DNA of 15,246 nt from Bacteroidales bacterium (GTDB lineage Bacteria; Bacteroidota; Bacteroidia; Bacteroidales; UBA4181), in the NCBI GenBank assembly GCA_031259205.1, contig JAIRLS010000034.1, forward strand, positions 1 through 15,246, read 5' to 3'. Below are positions 7,319 through 15,246 of this stretch, piece by piece. A program made the translations under genes and the position numbers. The notes under the pieces were generated by a model, which saw only the letters and a list, made by a program, of their open reading frames with translations, ran no database searches and was not told the DNA's origin. How positions within the stretch are numbered: the stretch's first letter is position 1; the number at the start of each line of letters is the position of its first letter.

Positions 7319-8692
7319 ATGAATTCTTTTTTATCACCGCCTCCACACAGGGAATTATTACCTGAAGAAAAAGTCGATAATGCCTACCGAAGACTTCGGT
7401 GGCAGGTATTTGCGGGAGTTTTTATCGGATATGCAGGCTATTATCTGGTACGAAAGAATTTTTCGCTGGCGATGCCTTATCTGCAAGAGATGGGTTTTGA
7501 CAAACTGGAGTTGGGTTTTGCTTTTGCCTTTAATTCCACCGCTTATAGCATATCCAAATTCCTTTCCGGCAGTCTTTCCGACAGAAGCGACGCCCGCAAG
7601 TTCCTTGCACTGGGTTTGATCTTGGCGTCCGTCGCCACCATACTGGCAGGTACGGCTTTAGGGATGTCGAATATGGCATGGATGGCTCTTTTCCAGTTTC
7701 TCATCGGTTGGTTTGGCGGAATGGGATGGCCTCCGTGCGGCAGGGTGATGACGCACTGGTTTTCGATGAAGGAACGAGGAACAAAAATGTCGTTCTGGAA
7801 TGTAGCCCACAACGTAGGCGGAGGTCTGATAGGACTGATTGCCGGATGGGGCGTCACCTTTGCCCTCTCGCTGGGATTATCGCGAAGTTTGTCCCAACAG
7901 GCAGGCATCTTTTGGTTACCCGCCGTCATCGCCCTGCTAATCGCCCTGATCACTTACTTCTTAATACGCGACACCCCGCAATCATGCGGATTGCCATCCA
8001 TTGAGGCTTATAAAAACGATTACCCGCCCAATTACAGCAAAAACTCGGAAACCGTACTGACAACGAAAGAGATTTTTTTCAAATATGTGTTGAATAACAA
8101 GTTATTGTGGGTAGCGGCGCTGGCAAATGCCTTTGTCTATTTTGTCCGTTACGGCGTATTGGACTGGGCGCCCACTTATCTCTCCGAAGTAAAGGGATAT
8201 AATATCAAAGAAGTAGGATTTGCCTATTTTATTTACGAATGGGCAGCCATTCCGGGTACGGTATTGTGCGGATGGGTGAGCGACAAACTTTTCAAAGGGA
8301 AACGGGCTATGACCATCATCATCTTCATGGCCTCGGTAATGGCCGCCATACTCGTTTACTGGAAAAACGCCGATAGCAAAGTGATAGACAGTATCGCCTT
8401 GGTAGCGGTAGGTTTTCTGATATACGGCCCGGTGATGCTGATCGGCGTGCAAGCGCTGGATTTATCGCCTAAAAACGCCGCAGGAACGTCGGCGGGGTTT
8501 ACCGGATTCTTCGGCTATTTCTTCGGAACATCCGTGCTGGCGTACATAGTGATGGGAAAAGTGGTGAAATCGTCGGGTTGGGATTCGGGCTTCGTCCTGC
8601 TCATCGGAAGTTGCCTGATCACCATTCTGCTGATGACCTTCGTTCATCGACACGAAAAGAAAGCAAAACGGAAAAACGAATTATGCGCTTGA
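7319..8692 (+). CDS. glpT: Glycerol-3-phosphate:phosphate antiporter (GlpT/UhpT family)
   Basis: The 457-residue, 12-helix major facilitator protein is very close to E. coli GlpT along its whole length (452 residues there): PPPHRELLPEEKVDNAYRRL at the N-terminus, GYAGYYLVRKNF, MGWPPCGR, NVAHNVGGG, RDTPQSCGLPSIEAYKNDYP and FLIYGPVMLIG. The two substrate-binding arginines are present: Arg45, at the same position as in E. coli, and Arg277 in FVRYGVLDW, the counterpart of Arg269. His164 matches the GlpT His165. It would import glycerol 3-phosphate in exchange for phosphate across the inner membrane. It stands alone: no glpK, glpQ or glpABC is visible. No clear TAnnTTTG element was found in the 87-bp gap upstream, although batA ends there. 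Confidence 0.93.
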   Translation: MNSFLSPPPHRELLPEEKVDNAYRRLRWQVFAGVFIGYAGYYLVRKNFSLAMPYLQEMGFDKLELGFAFAFNSTAYSISKFLSGSLSDRSDARKFLALGLILASVATILAGTALGMSNMAWMALFQFLIGWFGGMGWPPCGRVMTHWFSMKERGTKMSFWNVAHNVGGGLIGLIAGWGVTFALSLGLSRSLSQQAGIFWLPAVIALLIALITYFLIRDTPQSCGLPSIEAYKNDYPPNYSKNSETVLTTKEIFFKYVLNNKLLWVAALANAFVYFVRYGVLDWAPTYLSEVKGYNIKEVGFAYFIYEWAAIPGTVLCGWVSDKLFKGKRAMTIIIFMASVMAAILVYWKNADSKVIDSIALVAVGFLIYGPVMLIGVQALDLSPKNAAGTSAGFTGFFGYFFGTSVLAYIVMGKVVKSSGWDSGFVLLIGSCLITILLMTFVHRHEKKAKRKNELCA

Positions 8693-8835
8693 AAAACTCA
8701 CGCTTTTCGTGTAGCTTTGCCATAGTTTGATATCCAATTATTTACGTTTAGACGTCACGAAAAATAGCTGATCTTTCTCAAACAGCAAAGCATTGGTCAG
8801 TTTATTTTATGTCCATGTCTTGTTTTTTATGCCAA

Positions 8836-8883
8836 AAAATCCTTGCGGATTTTGGGTTATATGGAAAAATCCTTGCGGATTTT
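8836..8883. repeat. Twin identical hairpins, 30-bp period
   Basis: The 19-base sequence AAAAATCCTTGCGGATTTT occurs at 8835-8853 and again at 8865-8883. Each copy is a perfect 7-bp inverted repeat, AAAATCC and GGATTTT, around a TTGC loop (8836-8853 and 8866-8883). The flanking A and T runs would let them act as weak terminators in either direction after glpT, but neither has a long uninterrupted T-tract. The second copy ends inside the presumed -33 region of the mce promoter. The rest of the 261-bp gap between glpT and mce holds nothing else recognisable. Confidence 0.85.
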
Positions 8884-8913
8884 AGGATATTATCATTTTA
8901 TCCATTAACTTTG
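8881..8913 (+). promoter_or_regulatory. Predicted promoter of mce-mmdA
   Basis: TAACTTTG at 8906-8913 matches the -7 element TAnnTTTG. TTTA at 8881-8884 lies 21 bp upstream as a near -33 TTTG, which is the expected spacing. Transcription would start near 8920, leaving a leader of about 33 bases before the ATG at 8954. The -33 bases are also the right arm of the second hairpin at 8866-8883. Confidence 0.5.
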
Positions 8914-8953
8914 CCCCGTTAAAATATATCATACGAAATAATATAGACATCTC

Positions 8954-9355
8954 ATGAAACCGTCCCGTATTGAGCATATCGGCATTGCCGTAAAAAGTAT
9001 CGAAGAATCCCGGAAATATTACGAAAACGTACTGGGATTGGAATGTTACAAGATGGAAGAAGTAGCTGACCAAAAAGTCAAAACGGCGTTTTTCCGGGTA
9101 GGAGAAACCAAGATTGAACTGTTGGAACCGACCGGCGACGACAGCGCCGTTGCCAAGTTTTTGGAAAAGAGAGGCCCCGGCATACATCACATCGCCTATG
9201 CCGTGGACGACGTAGACGTTGCCCTGACGGAAGCGGAAGGCAAAGGCGTCCAACTGCTGGACAAACAGGGACGCAAAGGCGCAGACAACCTCAACATCGG
9301 TTTTCTGCACCCCAAATCCACCGAAGGCGTACTGACCGAGTTTTGCAGCAAGTAG
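8954..9355 (+). CDS. mce: Methylmalonyl-CoA epimerase
   Basis: The 133-residue protein is a single vicinal-oxygen-chelate domain made of two beta-alpha-beta modules, the normal size for this enzyme. It interconverts (R)- and (S)-methylmalonyl-CoA, linking the B12-dependent mutase to the carboxylase or decarboxylase. Visible family features are IEHIGIAVKSIEES with metal ligand His8, IELLEPTGDDSAVAKFLEKR, GPGIHHIAYAVDD with a ligand at His78 or His79, and EGVLTEF with Glu129. The final LTEFC is characteristic. It is 50 bp upstream of the carboxyltransferase gene and shares a promoter with it, which fits the same pathway (succinate to propionate, or propionyl-CoA carboxylation). Confidence 0.95.
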   Translation: MKPSRIEHIGIAVKSIEESRKYYENVLGLECYKMEEVADQKVKTAFFRVGETKIELLEPTGDDSAVAKFLEKRGPGIHHIAYAVDDVDVALTEAEGKGVQLLDKQGRKGADNLNIGFLHPKSTEGVLTEFCSK

Positions 9356-9405
9356 CGCCATCATGCAAAGAAAAACAGGATACAAATTAAAAATAACATT
9401 ACCGT

Positions 9406-10965
<1,560 letters not shown>

Positions 10966-10972
10966 CGCGGTT

Positions 10973-10994
10973 CCTAACGTTAATGATCGTTAGG
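10973..10994. repeat. Inverted repeat just after mmdA
   Basis: CCTAACG (10973-10979) and CGTTAGG (10988-10994) form a perfect 7-bp inverted repeat around an 8-base loop, starting 8 bp after the mmdA stop. No T-tract follows, so it is not a classical terminator. It may protect the 3' end of the message or be a protein site. Confidence 0.5.
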
Positions 10995-11014
10995 CGCTGT
11001 CTGTGGTAAATGAA

Positions 11015-11046
11015 AAAAAACCGCCCCCTTGCAGAGGCGGTTTTTT
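11015..11046. terminator. Strong intrinsic terminator of mce-mmdA
   Basis: AAAAAACCGCC (11015-11025) pairs with GGCGGTTTTTT (11036-11046), an 11-bp stem with a GC core and a 10-base loop, followed in plus orientation by the T-run. The A-run on the left arm makes it workable on the other strand as well. It separates the methylmalonyl-CoA unit from the DUF2752 unit. Confidence 0.88.
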
Positions 11047-11069
11047 ATATTGTTTCCGATACCGGTCAG

Positions 11070-11084
11070 ACGAAAACTTTTCGT
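11070..11084. repeat. Perfect 7+1+7 inverted repeat upstream of the DUF2752 gene
   Basis: ACGAAAA-C-TTTTCGT is a perfect palindrome with a single central base, about 110 bp before the predicted -7 element at 11178. Its one-base centre makes it more like a dimeric protein site than a hairpin. Apart from this, an A-run/T-run palindrome around 11135-11154 and the promoter, the 241-bp gap after mmdA holds only the two hairpins listed separately. Confidence 0.4.
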
Positions 11085-11151
11085 TTCTACTTTGTATTTT
11101 TCTTACATCGAACTCAAGCTATAAAGTAGCATCTCAAAAAAAAAACGTTTT

Positions 11152-11185
11152 TTTATGATACTTATGGTAATTTTTTATACATTTG
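11152..11185 (+). promoter_or_regulatory. Predicted promoter of the DUF2752-hemA unit
   Basis: TACATTTG at 11178-11185 matches the -7 element TAnnTTTG, with TTTA at 11152-11155 as a near -33 element (22-bp spacer). Transcription would start near 11192-11195, leaving a leader of only about 12-15 bases before the ATG at 11207. The short leader argues for the ATG rather than the in-frame TTG at 11201. Confidence 0.45.
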
Positions 11186-11206
11186 TAAAATTTTTAATCA
11201 TTGAAA

Positions 11207-11521
11207 ATGACGCTCGCTTGGTTAATATCAATAGCGGATTGGCTGGAATCTCATCAATTGCCTTGTTTTTACAGGGCAATGTTTCATATTGAATGTCCGG
11301 GATGCGGTATGCAGCGTGCATTGGTCGCCTTACTTCGCGGAGATGGGCTGACCAGTTTCCGGCTGCATCCCGCATTGATTCCTACCATCATCGTGCTGGC
11401 GATGCTGGCTTTGCATCTTACGTTCAAGTTCAGAAATGGCGGACGAATTCTGCTGTATCTGTTACTGTTCGATTCACTCATCATTACCGTCAACTATATT
11501 CACAAATTGTTTTATCACTAA
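11207..11521 (+). CDS. DUF2752 family small membrane protein
   Basis: The 104-residue protein carries the DUF2752 signature CPGCGMQRALVALLRGD at about residues 30-46, a CPxCGxxR motif, followed by SFRLHPAL. A hydrophobic helix spans about 56-73 and another about 81-99. Start at the ATG at 11207; a TTG two codons upstream would only add MK. The family is of unknown function, and the paired cysteines could bind metal or form a disulfide. It is followed after 19 bp by another small membrane protein gene, a pairing that recurs in Bacteroidetes, and then by hemA on the same strand. Family assignment is firm; function is not known. Confidence 0.85.
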   Translation: MTLAWLISIADWLESHQLPCFYRAMFHIECPGCGMQRALVALLRGDGLTSFRLHPALIPTIIVLAMLALHLTFKFRNGGRILLYLLLFDSLIITVNYIHKLFYH

Positions 11522-11540
11522 ATTTAAATTTTTATCACTC

Positions 11541-11903
11541 ATGGAAGAACATTCAAAAGAAGAAGCCACATCAACGCTTCAAACACAACCGCTCCAACCG
11601 CCAATGCTGCCACCGTTACCCAATGCTACGGCGGCACTGGTGCTGGGCATCTTATCAATCGTATTTTTTCTCTGCTACGGCATCATCGGGGTGATACTCG
11701 GTATCATCGGATTGGTGTTGGGGAATAAGGCCGTTGAGCAGTACAAATCATCGCCGGGCGTCTATTCGGAGGTTTCCTACAAGAATGCCAATGCGGGAAA
11801 GATTTGTTCTATCATCGGTTTGTCGCTGAGCTCCGTCTATATCGTGATCTTGATTTTGGTAGTCTCCATATTTTCGACGACGGCTCTTTCGACGCTTTTC
11901 TAA
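11541..11903 (+). CDS. DUF4190/CCC-motif-like two-helix membrane protein
   Basis: The 120-residue protein has a hydrophilic, proline- and glutamine-rich N-terminus (about residues 1-28), a long glycine-rich hydrophobic segment of about 31-60 (ALVLGILSIVFFLCYGIIGV then LGIIGLVLGNKA), a short polar loop with YKSSPGVYS, and a second helix of about 90-115. The duplicated GxxxG-like, small-residue-rich segments resemble DUF4190 and the Bacteroidetes 'CCC motif membrane protein', although only one cysteine is left at the place where that family usually has three. It sits between the DUF2752 gene and hemA, same strand. Function unknown; a helical-hairpin membrane role is inference. Confidence 0.7.
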   Translation: MEEHSKEEATSTLQTQPLQPPMLPPLPNATAALVLGILSIVFFLCYGIIGVILGIIGLVLGNKAVEQYKSSPGVYSEVSYKNANAGKICSIIGLSLSSVYIVILILVVSIFSTTALSTLF

Positions 11904-11949
11904 TCGTTTCCCGATGATGATTGCGTTATTCGTCGATTTTACCTGAACA

Positions 11950-12849
11950 ATGATTCATTGTACGCTGATCAACAATGCGCGTTTTTCGCTGGAAGAGCGG
12001 GAACGTCTTTCGGCCACCATCAGTATCGACGAATGCGAACCGCATATACATCTGAAAACTTGCAACCGGTCGGAATGGTACTGGGGTGAAGGCGCTATTT
12101 CTGAGGATATCGTCCGCCATTTGTATCGTGTAGCAGCCGGTTTGGAATCGGGATTGCCCGGCGAACGCGCCATACAGGGACAGTTGAAAACAGCTTACCG
12201 GGAAGCCTGCGGAAAATACAAATTATCGCCGCCGTTGCACAAACTTTTTCAAACCGCCATGCACACCGGCAAACGGGTGCGTAGCGAAACACGTATTTCG
12301 GAAGGCGCTGTTTCCCACAGTCAGGTGACTGTAAGCATGTTGAAACGCGAAAATATCGACTTGCAACAGAAAATAGTCAGTATTATCGGCATTAACAAAT
12401 TGACGGAAGACATTTTGAAATTTCTAACCGCCAAACAAGCGATAAACGTGTTTCTTTCCAACCGAAATTTTGACAAGGCGAAACAATTGGCCTTGCAATA
12501 CAAGGGAACTGCCATGCATCTTGACGATAAACGGCGAATGCTCGACCTGACGGACGTACTGATTTGCGCTACATCGGCGCCTCACCTCATGGTCAGGGAG
12601 GAAGACGTTGACGCCAAGAAGGAGATGCTGATTTTCGATCTCGCCTTTCCGCGCGACGTCGCCCCCGGTCTGGGCCAACGGAAAGGCGTCCGGCTCTACG
12701 GCTTGGACGAAATAGAAGGCTTTGCCCGTGCCAACCTGTCTTTGCGCAACAGCGAAATAAGCAAGGCGGAACGGATCATTGAAGAAGAGATAAGCAAATT
12801 GAAGGACTGGTGCGCCTTTGACTGCAACTATGCAAAAAATCAAATTTAG
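11950..12849 (+). CDS. hemA: Short-form glutamyl-tRNA reductase, no dimerisation domain
   Basis: The enzyme reduces glutamyl-tRNA to glutamate-1-semialdehyde, the entry to tetrapyrroles. The N-terminal domain is recognisable: LKTCNRSEWY with catalytic Cys38, LYRVAAGLESGLPGERAIQG then QLKTAYREA, and LFQTAMHTGKRVRSETRI. The NADPH domain (about 140-270) is divergent: where most members have GAGEMG, this one has IIGINKLTEDI, yet SNRNFDKAKQLA and DVLICATSAPH are as expected. The protein ends at 299 residues, inside the spinal helix (ISKAERIIEEEISKLKDW), whereas the usual enzyme has about 420. No continuation is found in any frame, because the helicase gene occupies the next bases. It could be an active minimal form serving siroheme or cobalamin synthesis, or a specialised paralogue. 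The start at 11950 aligns with the usual N-terminus. Confidence 0.85.
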   Translation: MIHCTLINNARFSLEERERLSATISIDECEPHIHLKTCNRSEWYWGEGAISEDIVRHLYRVAAGLESGLPGERAIQGQLKTAYREACGKYKLSPPLHKLFQTAMHTGKRVRSETRISEGAVSHSQVTVSMLKRENIDLQQKIVSIIGINKLTEDILKFLTAKQAINVFLSNRNFDKAKQLALQYKGTAMHLDDKRRMLDLTDVLICATSAPHLMVREEDVDAKKEMLIFDLAFPRDVAPGLGQRKGVRLYGLDEIEGFARANLSLRNSEISKAERIIEEEISKLKDWCAFDCNYAKNQI

Positions 12850-15095
12850 CCTTCTGTCGAGTCCGGTTTTTCCGGAAAATCCTCAACAGGAACGGCAGGT
12901 TGTGTCGTCTTTTTCAGGTACTGCACCGCTATCTTTAACCGGCCGTAACTGTATTTGCCGTCGGCTTGCTCGTAGATGGGCTTGTATTGCGGCTTTTCCA
13001 TAGACAAGATGGGGCGTACGAGGACGGAAATTTTCTCCCATTCTTCGGGCGTGAATATTTTTTCAAGCGGCACTTCCTCGCCGACAAACTTTGCCAAATG
13101 TTCTTCGATAGTGGAAATCGCCAAATGGCGCTGTTCGGCTATTTCTCGAATCGAAAGCCCTTTGTTGAACATCTCCAGCGTTGCAAGGCGAGTATCGACG
13201 GCAGGCTCGCGCGGCGGTTTCTTTTTCTGTTTCCTGTCCGTACCGTCGACGGCAGTGGCGGAGGGCACGGGAGGGGTGAAGATGTTTTTGCGAACGGGAA
13301 CGGTCAATTCTGTTCCTTCTATGAGCGGGATATTGTTGTAGCGGATGCGTTTCATGGTTTCCAGAAACAGTATCACGTCATTTTCGAGTTCGACGATGTT
13401 TTTGCGGAACGTTCCGGCGCGTCTGCCCAAAGGAAAATGTTCGATGTATGTCTGCAAAGGTGAAAGTATGCGTTCCGACACGTTGTTGTGAAAATAGGTC
13501 ACAGCCTTGAAACAACGTTCGCGCAACGGCTGTATGTCGCCTGTGGATTCCGCACGGCTTATCAACTCCGAAAGCTGCCGACGGAATTTTTCCGTCACGC
13601 CGCTCATCTCACGCACCACCGGCCGGAACTCCCTTGCCATTTTCCGTGCCGGTTCAAATTCTTCCGAAATTTTATCTTCCAGCAACTTGTCCAATTCATG
13701 CAGGAAGGCGTACATCGGTTGCCATTCAAAATAACGCAACAGCCGTTCGCGCCAGAATTTACGTTTGCTTTCGGTAAGGATTTGCTGTAATTCGCTGTCG
13801 GATTTTTCCGTTTTACCGAATGCCACGGCATGTATATCCGTCATGATACAGCCCGGCGATACTTGTGTTCGGAGTACGATTCCTTCCAGCGAAGTACAGC
13901 GGCTCAAGGCTACATACGCCTGTCCGGGGGCAAACGACGCGCCGATATCAATAACGGCCTTCTCGAAGGTCAATCCCTGGCTTTTGTGAATGGTCACCGC
14001 CCATGCCAGCCGTAAGGGATATTGCGTGTAAGAGCCTGTTTCTTCCTCTTCCACTTTGCCGGTCTGCTTGTTGAGCGTGTATTTCATGTTTTTCCATGTC
14101 TCTTTTTGCACGGCAATGTAGCTGTCGCCGATGCACACTTCGATACGGTCTTCGGCAACATTGCTTATGGTGGTGATTTTCCCGTTGTAATAGCGTCCGT
14201 CGGGATCGTTTTTGATGAACATGATTTGTGCGCCGGTTTTCAGGCAGAGTTGCCGTTCGGTCGGCAAGGCGTATTCCGGAAATTCGCCTTCGACGACGCC
14301 CTGAAACACATATTCACGCGCCGGCAATTTGTCTAACTCCTGTTTGTTGATGCGGTCGGCTTTGTAATTGTGGGTGGTCAGGGTGATGTATTTTTCTTCG
14401 GGCGACGGCTTGAAGTACGGCTGGTAGCGTTCGTTCAACATGCGAAAATCTGCTTCCGAAAGGCAGTTGTTACGAACGTTATTCAGCAGGTTAACAAAAG
14501 TTTGTTCTCTTTGCCGGTACACTTTTTTCAGTTCCAGATAAACCGGCTGCGTTTGTTGGATTACCTGTGCATGAAAAAAGAAAGTGCTTTTATAGTAGGG
14601 ATACAGCAACTCCCATTCGTTTTCCTTCACTACCGGCGGCAGTTGGAACATGTCGCCGATATACAGCATCTGCACGCCGCCGAAAGGTTCCTGACTGCGG
14701 CGCAGGCGTTGCAGCGTCCGGTCGATGGCGTCGAGCGTGTCGGCTCGTAACATGCTCACCTCGTCGATGATCAACAGTTCCAACCGGTTCAACAAGTCCA
14801 GTTTTGCCTTGCTGAAGCGAAACATGCCGGTTTGTGCCGAGTAGCCCGGTACATACGGCTCGAAAGGTAACTGGAACAGCGAATGAAGCGTCACGCCTTC
14901 CGCGTTAATGGCCGCTACCCCCGTCGGCGCCGCCACGACAGCCATCTTGTGCGTCTGCCGGCGGATGTGACGCAGGAACGTTGTTTTGCCCGTGCCTGCT
15001 TTGCCTGTCAGGAAAATATGTTCCCGCGTTTCGTTCACAAATGCTGTCGCCGTTTCAAAAACGGCGTTATTTTCGTCCTGTTGCTGAAAGTTCAT
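12846..15095 (-). CDS. PIF1/RecD-like DNA helicase with C-terminal HTH
   Basis: The 749-residue superfamily 1B helicase has Walker A GKAGTGKTT (31-39), motif Ia AAPTGVAAINAEGVTLHSLF (56-75 region), Walker B IIDEVSM (109-115) and motif III GDMFQLPPV (147-155). Near residues 360-410 are VTIHKSQGLTFE and AYVALSRCTSLEG, the UvrD_C_2-type motifs V and VI. A long helical region of about 450-600 follows, then a basic linker (RKQKKKPPR) and a helix-turn-helix segment at about 635-672 (LEMFNKGLSIREIAEQRHLA then STIEEHLAKF), as in HTH_40 domains of Bacteroidetes helicases. It probably unwinds DNA in replication or repair. It converges on hemA with stop codons overlapping by 4 bp. The ATG at 15095 is the only good start. 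Confidence 0.92.
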   Translation of the reverse strand: MNFQQQDENNAVFETATAFVNETREHIFLTGKAGTGKTTFLRHIRRQTHKMAVVAAPTGVAAINAEGVTLHSLFQLPFEPYVPGYSAQTGMFRFSKAKLDLLNRLELLIIDEVSMLRADTLDAIDRTLQRLRRSQEPFGGVQMLYIGDMFQLPPVVKENEWELLYPYYKSTFFFHAQVIQQTQPVYLELKKVYRQREQTFVNLLNNVRNNCLSEADFRMLNERYQPYFKPSPEEKYITLTTHNYKADRINKQELDKLPAREYVFQGVVEGEFPEYALPTERQLCLKTGAQIMFIKNDPDGRYYNGKITTISNVAEDRIEVCIGDSYIAVQKETWKNMKYTLNKQTGKVEEEETGSYTQYPLRLAWAVTIHKSQGLTFEKAVIDIGASFAPGQAYVALSRCTSLEGIVLRTQVSPGCIMTDIHAVAFGKTEKSDSELQQILTESKRKFWRERLLRYFEWQPMYAFLHELDKLLEDKISEEFEPARKMAREFRPVVREMSGVTEKFRRQLSELISRAESTGDIQPLRERCFKAVTYFHNNVSERILSPLQTYIEHFPLGRRAGTFRKNIVELENDVILFLETMKRIRYNNIPLIEGTELTVPVRKNIFTPPVPSATAVDGTDRKQKKKPPREPAVDTRLATLEMFNKGLSIREIAEQRHLAISTIEEHLAKFVGEEVPLEKIFTPEEWEKISVLVRPILSMEKPQYKPIYEQADGKYSYGRLKIAVQYLKKTTQPAVPVEDFPEKPDSTEG

Positions 15096-15150
15096 CTGTC
15101 AAAATTAATTATCTCCTCTCTTTATGACCTGTCGAAAAGTTTACACAAGA

Positions 15151-15158
15151 CAAAGGTA
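15151..15158 (-). promoter_or_regulatory. Predicted -7 element for the helicase gene
   Basis: On the minus strand TACCTTTG (15151-15158) matches TAnnTTTG. Transcription would start near 15144, giving a leader of about 50 bases before the ATG at 15095. No good -33 TTTG is seen at the expected distance. The rest of the right edge (15159-15246) shows no gene. Confidence 0.42.
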
Positions 15159-15246
15159 ATGCTTTTTGGTTTAACAGATGAGGTTCCGAAAAAAAAATAT
15201 CACTACTGTCCGGTAAAATTTGACGACCCGCTCTACTTTTCTTTTT

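Noticed and set aside
15200..15246. Possible insertion sequence end (ACTGTCCGGTAAAATTTGACG) at the right edge
   Set aside because: The sequence looks somewhat like an IS terminal repeat, but the partner repeat and any transposase are outside the window, so it cannot be supported.

Overview
The window looks like chromosomal DNA from a member of the Bacteroidetes, probably Bacteroidales. Pointers are a Bat (Bacteroides aerotolerance) gene pair, a methylmalonyl-CoA epimerase/carboxyltransferase pair typical of propionate-forming Bacteroidales, a DUF2752 gene next to a small DUF4190/'CCC'-like membrane protein gene, and the Bacteroidetes -7 promoter element TAnnTTTG upstream of five separate transcription units. 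The genus cannot be fixed from the sequence alone. Most of the window is housekeeping or envelope-related; no phage or defence operon and no CRISPR array was seen.

Layout. 17-2343 (+): a membrane-anchored SPFH/band-7 protein and a secreted alpha/beta hydrolase, probably co-transcribed. 2344-3083: a decayed accessory patch with a 21-bp tandem repeat array (2496-2600 plus a partial unit), a frame-broken gene for a small secreted protein (2672-about 2940), and on the minus strand the frameshifted C-terminal tail of an IS110-family transposase (about 2950-3045). 3084-4899 (-): kdsA then kdsD, overlapping by 20 bp, which make the KDO precursor of lipid A-core. KdsA carries the four ligands of the metal-dependent class. 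5207-7231 (+): a BatD-like/DUF4381-like membrane protein and BatA, an isolated piece of a Bat locus. 7319-8692 (+): a GlpT-type glycerol-3-phosphate:phosphate antiporter. 8954-10965 (+): methylmalonyl-CoA epimerase and a carboxyltransferase subunit (MmdA/PccB type), closed by a strong intrinsic terminator. 11207-12849 (+): DUF2752 protein, small two-helix membrane protein, and an unusually short glutamyl-tRNA reductase (HemA) without a dimerisation domain. 12846-15095 (-): a PIF1/RecD-like helicase with a C-terminal helix-turn-helix segment, converging on hemA so that the two stop codons overlap.

How the genes relate. KdsD (ribulose-5-P to arabinose-5-P) feeds KdsA (arabinose-5-P + PEP to KDO-8-P). 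Mce and MmdA act on the same metabolite, methylmalonyl-CoA, in the succinate-propionate route; the other subunits of the biotin enzyme are not in the window. The Bat pair would form an inner-membrane VWA assembly but lacks MoxR, DUF58 and BatB-E partners here.

The most unusual points are the short HemA with a degraded nucleotide-binding loop, the palindromic 21-bp repeat array beside two gene wrecks, and the twin 30-bp-spaced hairpins, the second of which reaches into the mce promoter. No clearly new multi-gene system could be demonstrated.
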